A stretch of DNA of 35,489 nucleotides from Pseudomonadota bacterium (GTDB taxonomy: Bacteria > Pseudomonadota > Alphaproteobacteria > Caulobacterales > Caulobacteraceae): contig JAEWDF010000062.1 in assembly GCA_023390245.1 (NCBI GenBank), positions 1 through 35,489 on the forward strand, read 5' to 3'. The notes under the pieces are model-generated. The model searched no databases, had not been told where the DNA came from, and saw only the letters and a program-made list of their open reading frames with translations. Every line of letters starts with the position of its first letter. Position 1 is the first letter of the stretch. This document shows, in pieces, positions 35,449-35,489 of the stretch. The translations under genes and the position numbers were made by a program.

Positions 35449-35489
35449 TCAGGCGAAGACCGCGTGCGGCTCCCCGTCACTGGAGCCGG
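35449..35489 (-). CDS. Possible 3' end of a minus-strand gene at the window edge
   Basis: Reading in from the right edge, an open frame of 13 codons ends GSSDGEPHAVFA with TGA at 35451-35449, directly after the convergent M17 gene. It is too short to identify. The position and lack of space suggest a convergent neighbour, but this is weak. Confidence 0.3.
   Translation of the reverse strand, partial: GSSDGEPHAVFA

Overview
The window is chromosomal DNA of a high-GC alphaproteobacterium. It looks like Caulobacterales and is probably close to Brevundimonas. The inference rests on the paired flagellar blocks fliOP and flgBC-fliE, a CtrA-like box between them, two TonB-dependent receptors starting with the DD(I/V)IVTAQRR-type N-terminus common in this group, and the order rnd-lptC-lptA-lptB. 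No transposase, integrase, phage gene or CRISPR array is visible.

Region 1 (1-5453): the 3' part of a large TPR protein, an HU-family protein, fliO-fliP on the minus strand, and flgB-flgC-fliE on the plus strand followed by a small VOC protein. The fliO/flgB intergenic region carries several GTTAAC motifs.
Region 2 (5457-8145): a FAD/NAD(P)-binding protein, a WecG/TagA/CpsF (GT26) glycosyltransferase, and a tRNA-Leu(CAG). The tRNA's encoded CCA is the first part of a 19-bp inverted repeat.
Region 3 (8146-14367, all minus): a peptide-type ABC importer in which the substrate-binding protein is fused to the DppB-type permease, then a DppC-type permease, a double-NBD ATPase, and a translationally coupled P1/S58 self-processing peptidase with an Asn-Thr-Thr motif like that of NylC hydrolases.
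Region 4 (14454-16911, minus): a class A acid phosphatase lipoprotein and a PhoD alkaline phosphatase, preceded by a 25-bp direct repeat embedded in a 17-bp hairpin.
Region 5 (17010-30222): a catabolic island. It has two related TonB receptors flanking an omega-amino-acid:pyruvate aminotransferase, a five-gene operon (aldehyde dehydrogenase, SDR, LeuB-like dehydrogenase, M20 deacylase, XRE-cupin regulator) and a divergent CoA-acylating (methyl)malonate-semialdehyde dehydrogenase. The aminotransferase and MmsA together form a complete route from beta-alanine to acetyl-CoA.
Region 6 (30332-35446): housekeeping genes (short RNase D, lptC, lptA, lptB), a ~183-bp imperfect palindrome, a TPR lipoprotein-like or secreted protein, and an M17 leucyl aminopeptidase.

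The most interesting overall reading is that regions 3 and 5 form a scavenging system for peptides or N-acylated derivatives of omega/beta-amino acids. In this model outer-membrane receptors and a tethered-receptor ABC importer take up substrate, an exported self-cleaving amidohydrolase and an M20 deacylase release the amine, and the aminotransferase plus dehydrogenases feed central metabolism. This is inference from gene content; the substrate is not established by the sequence.
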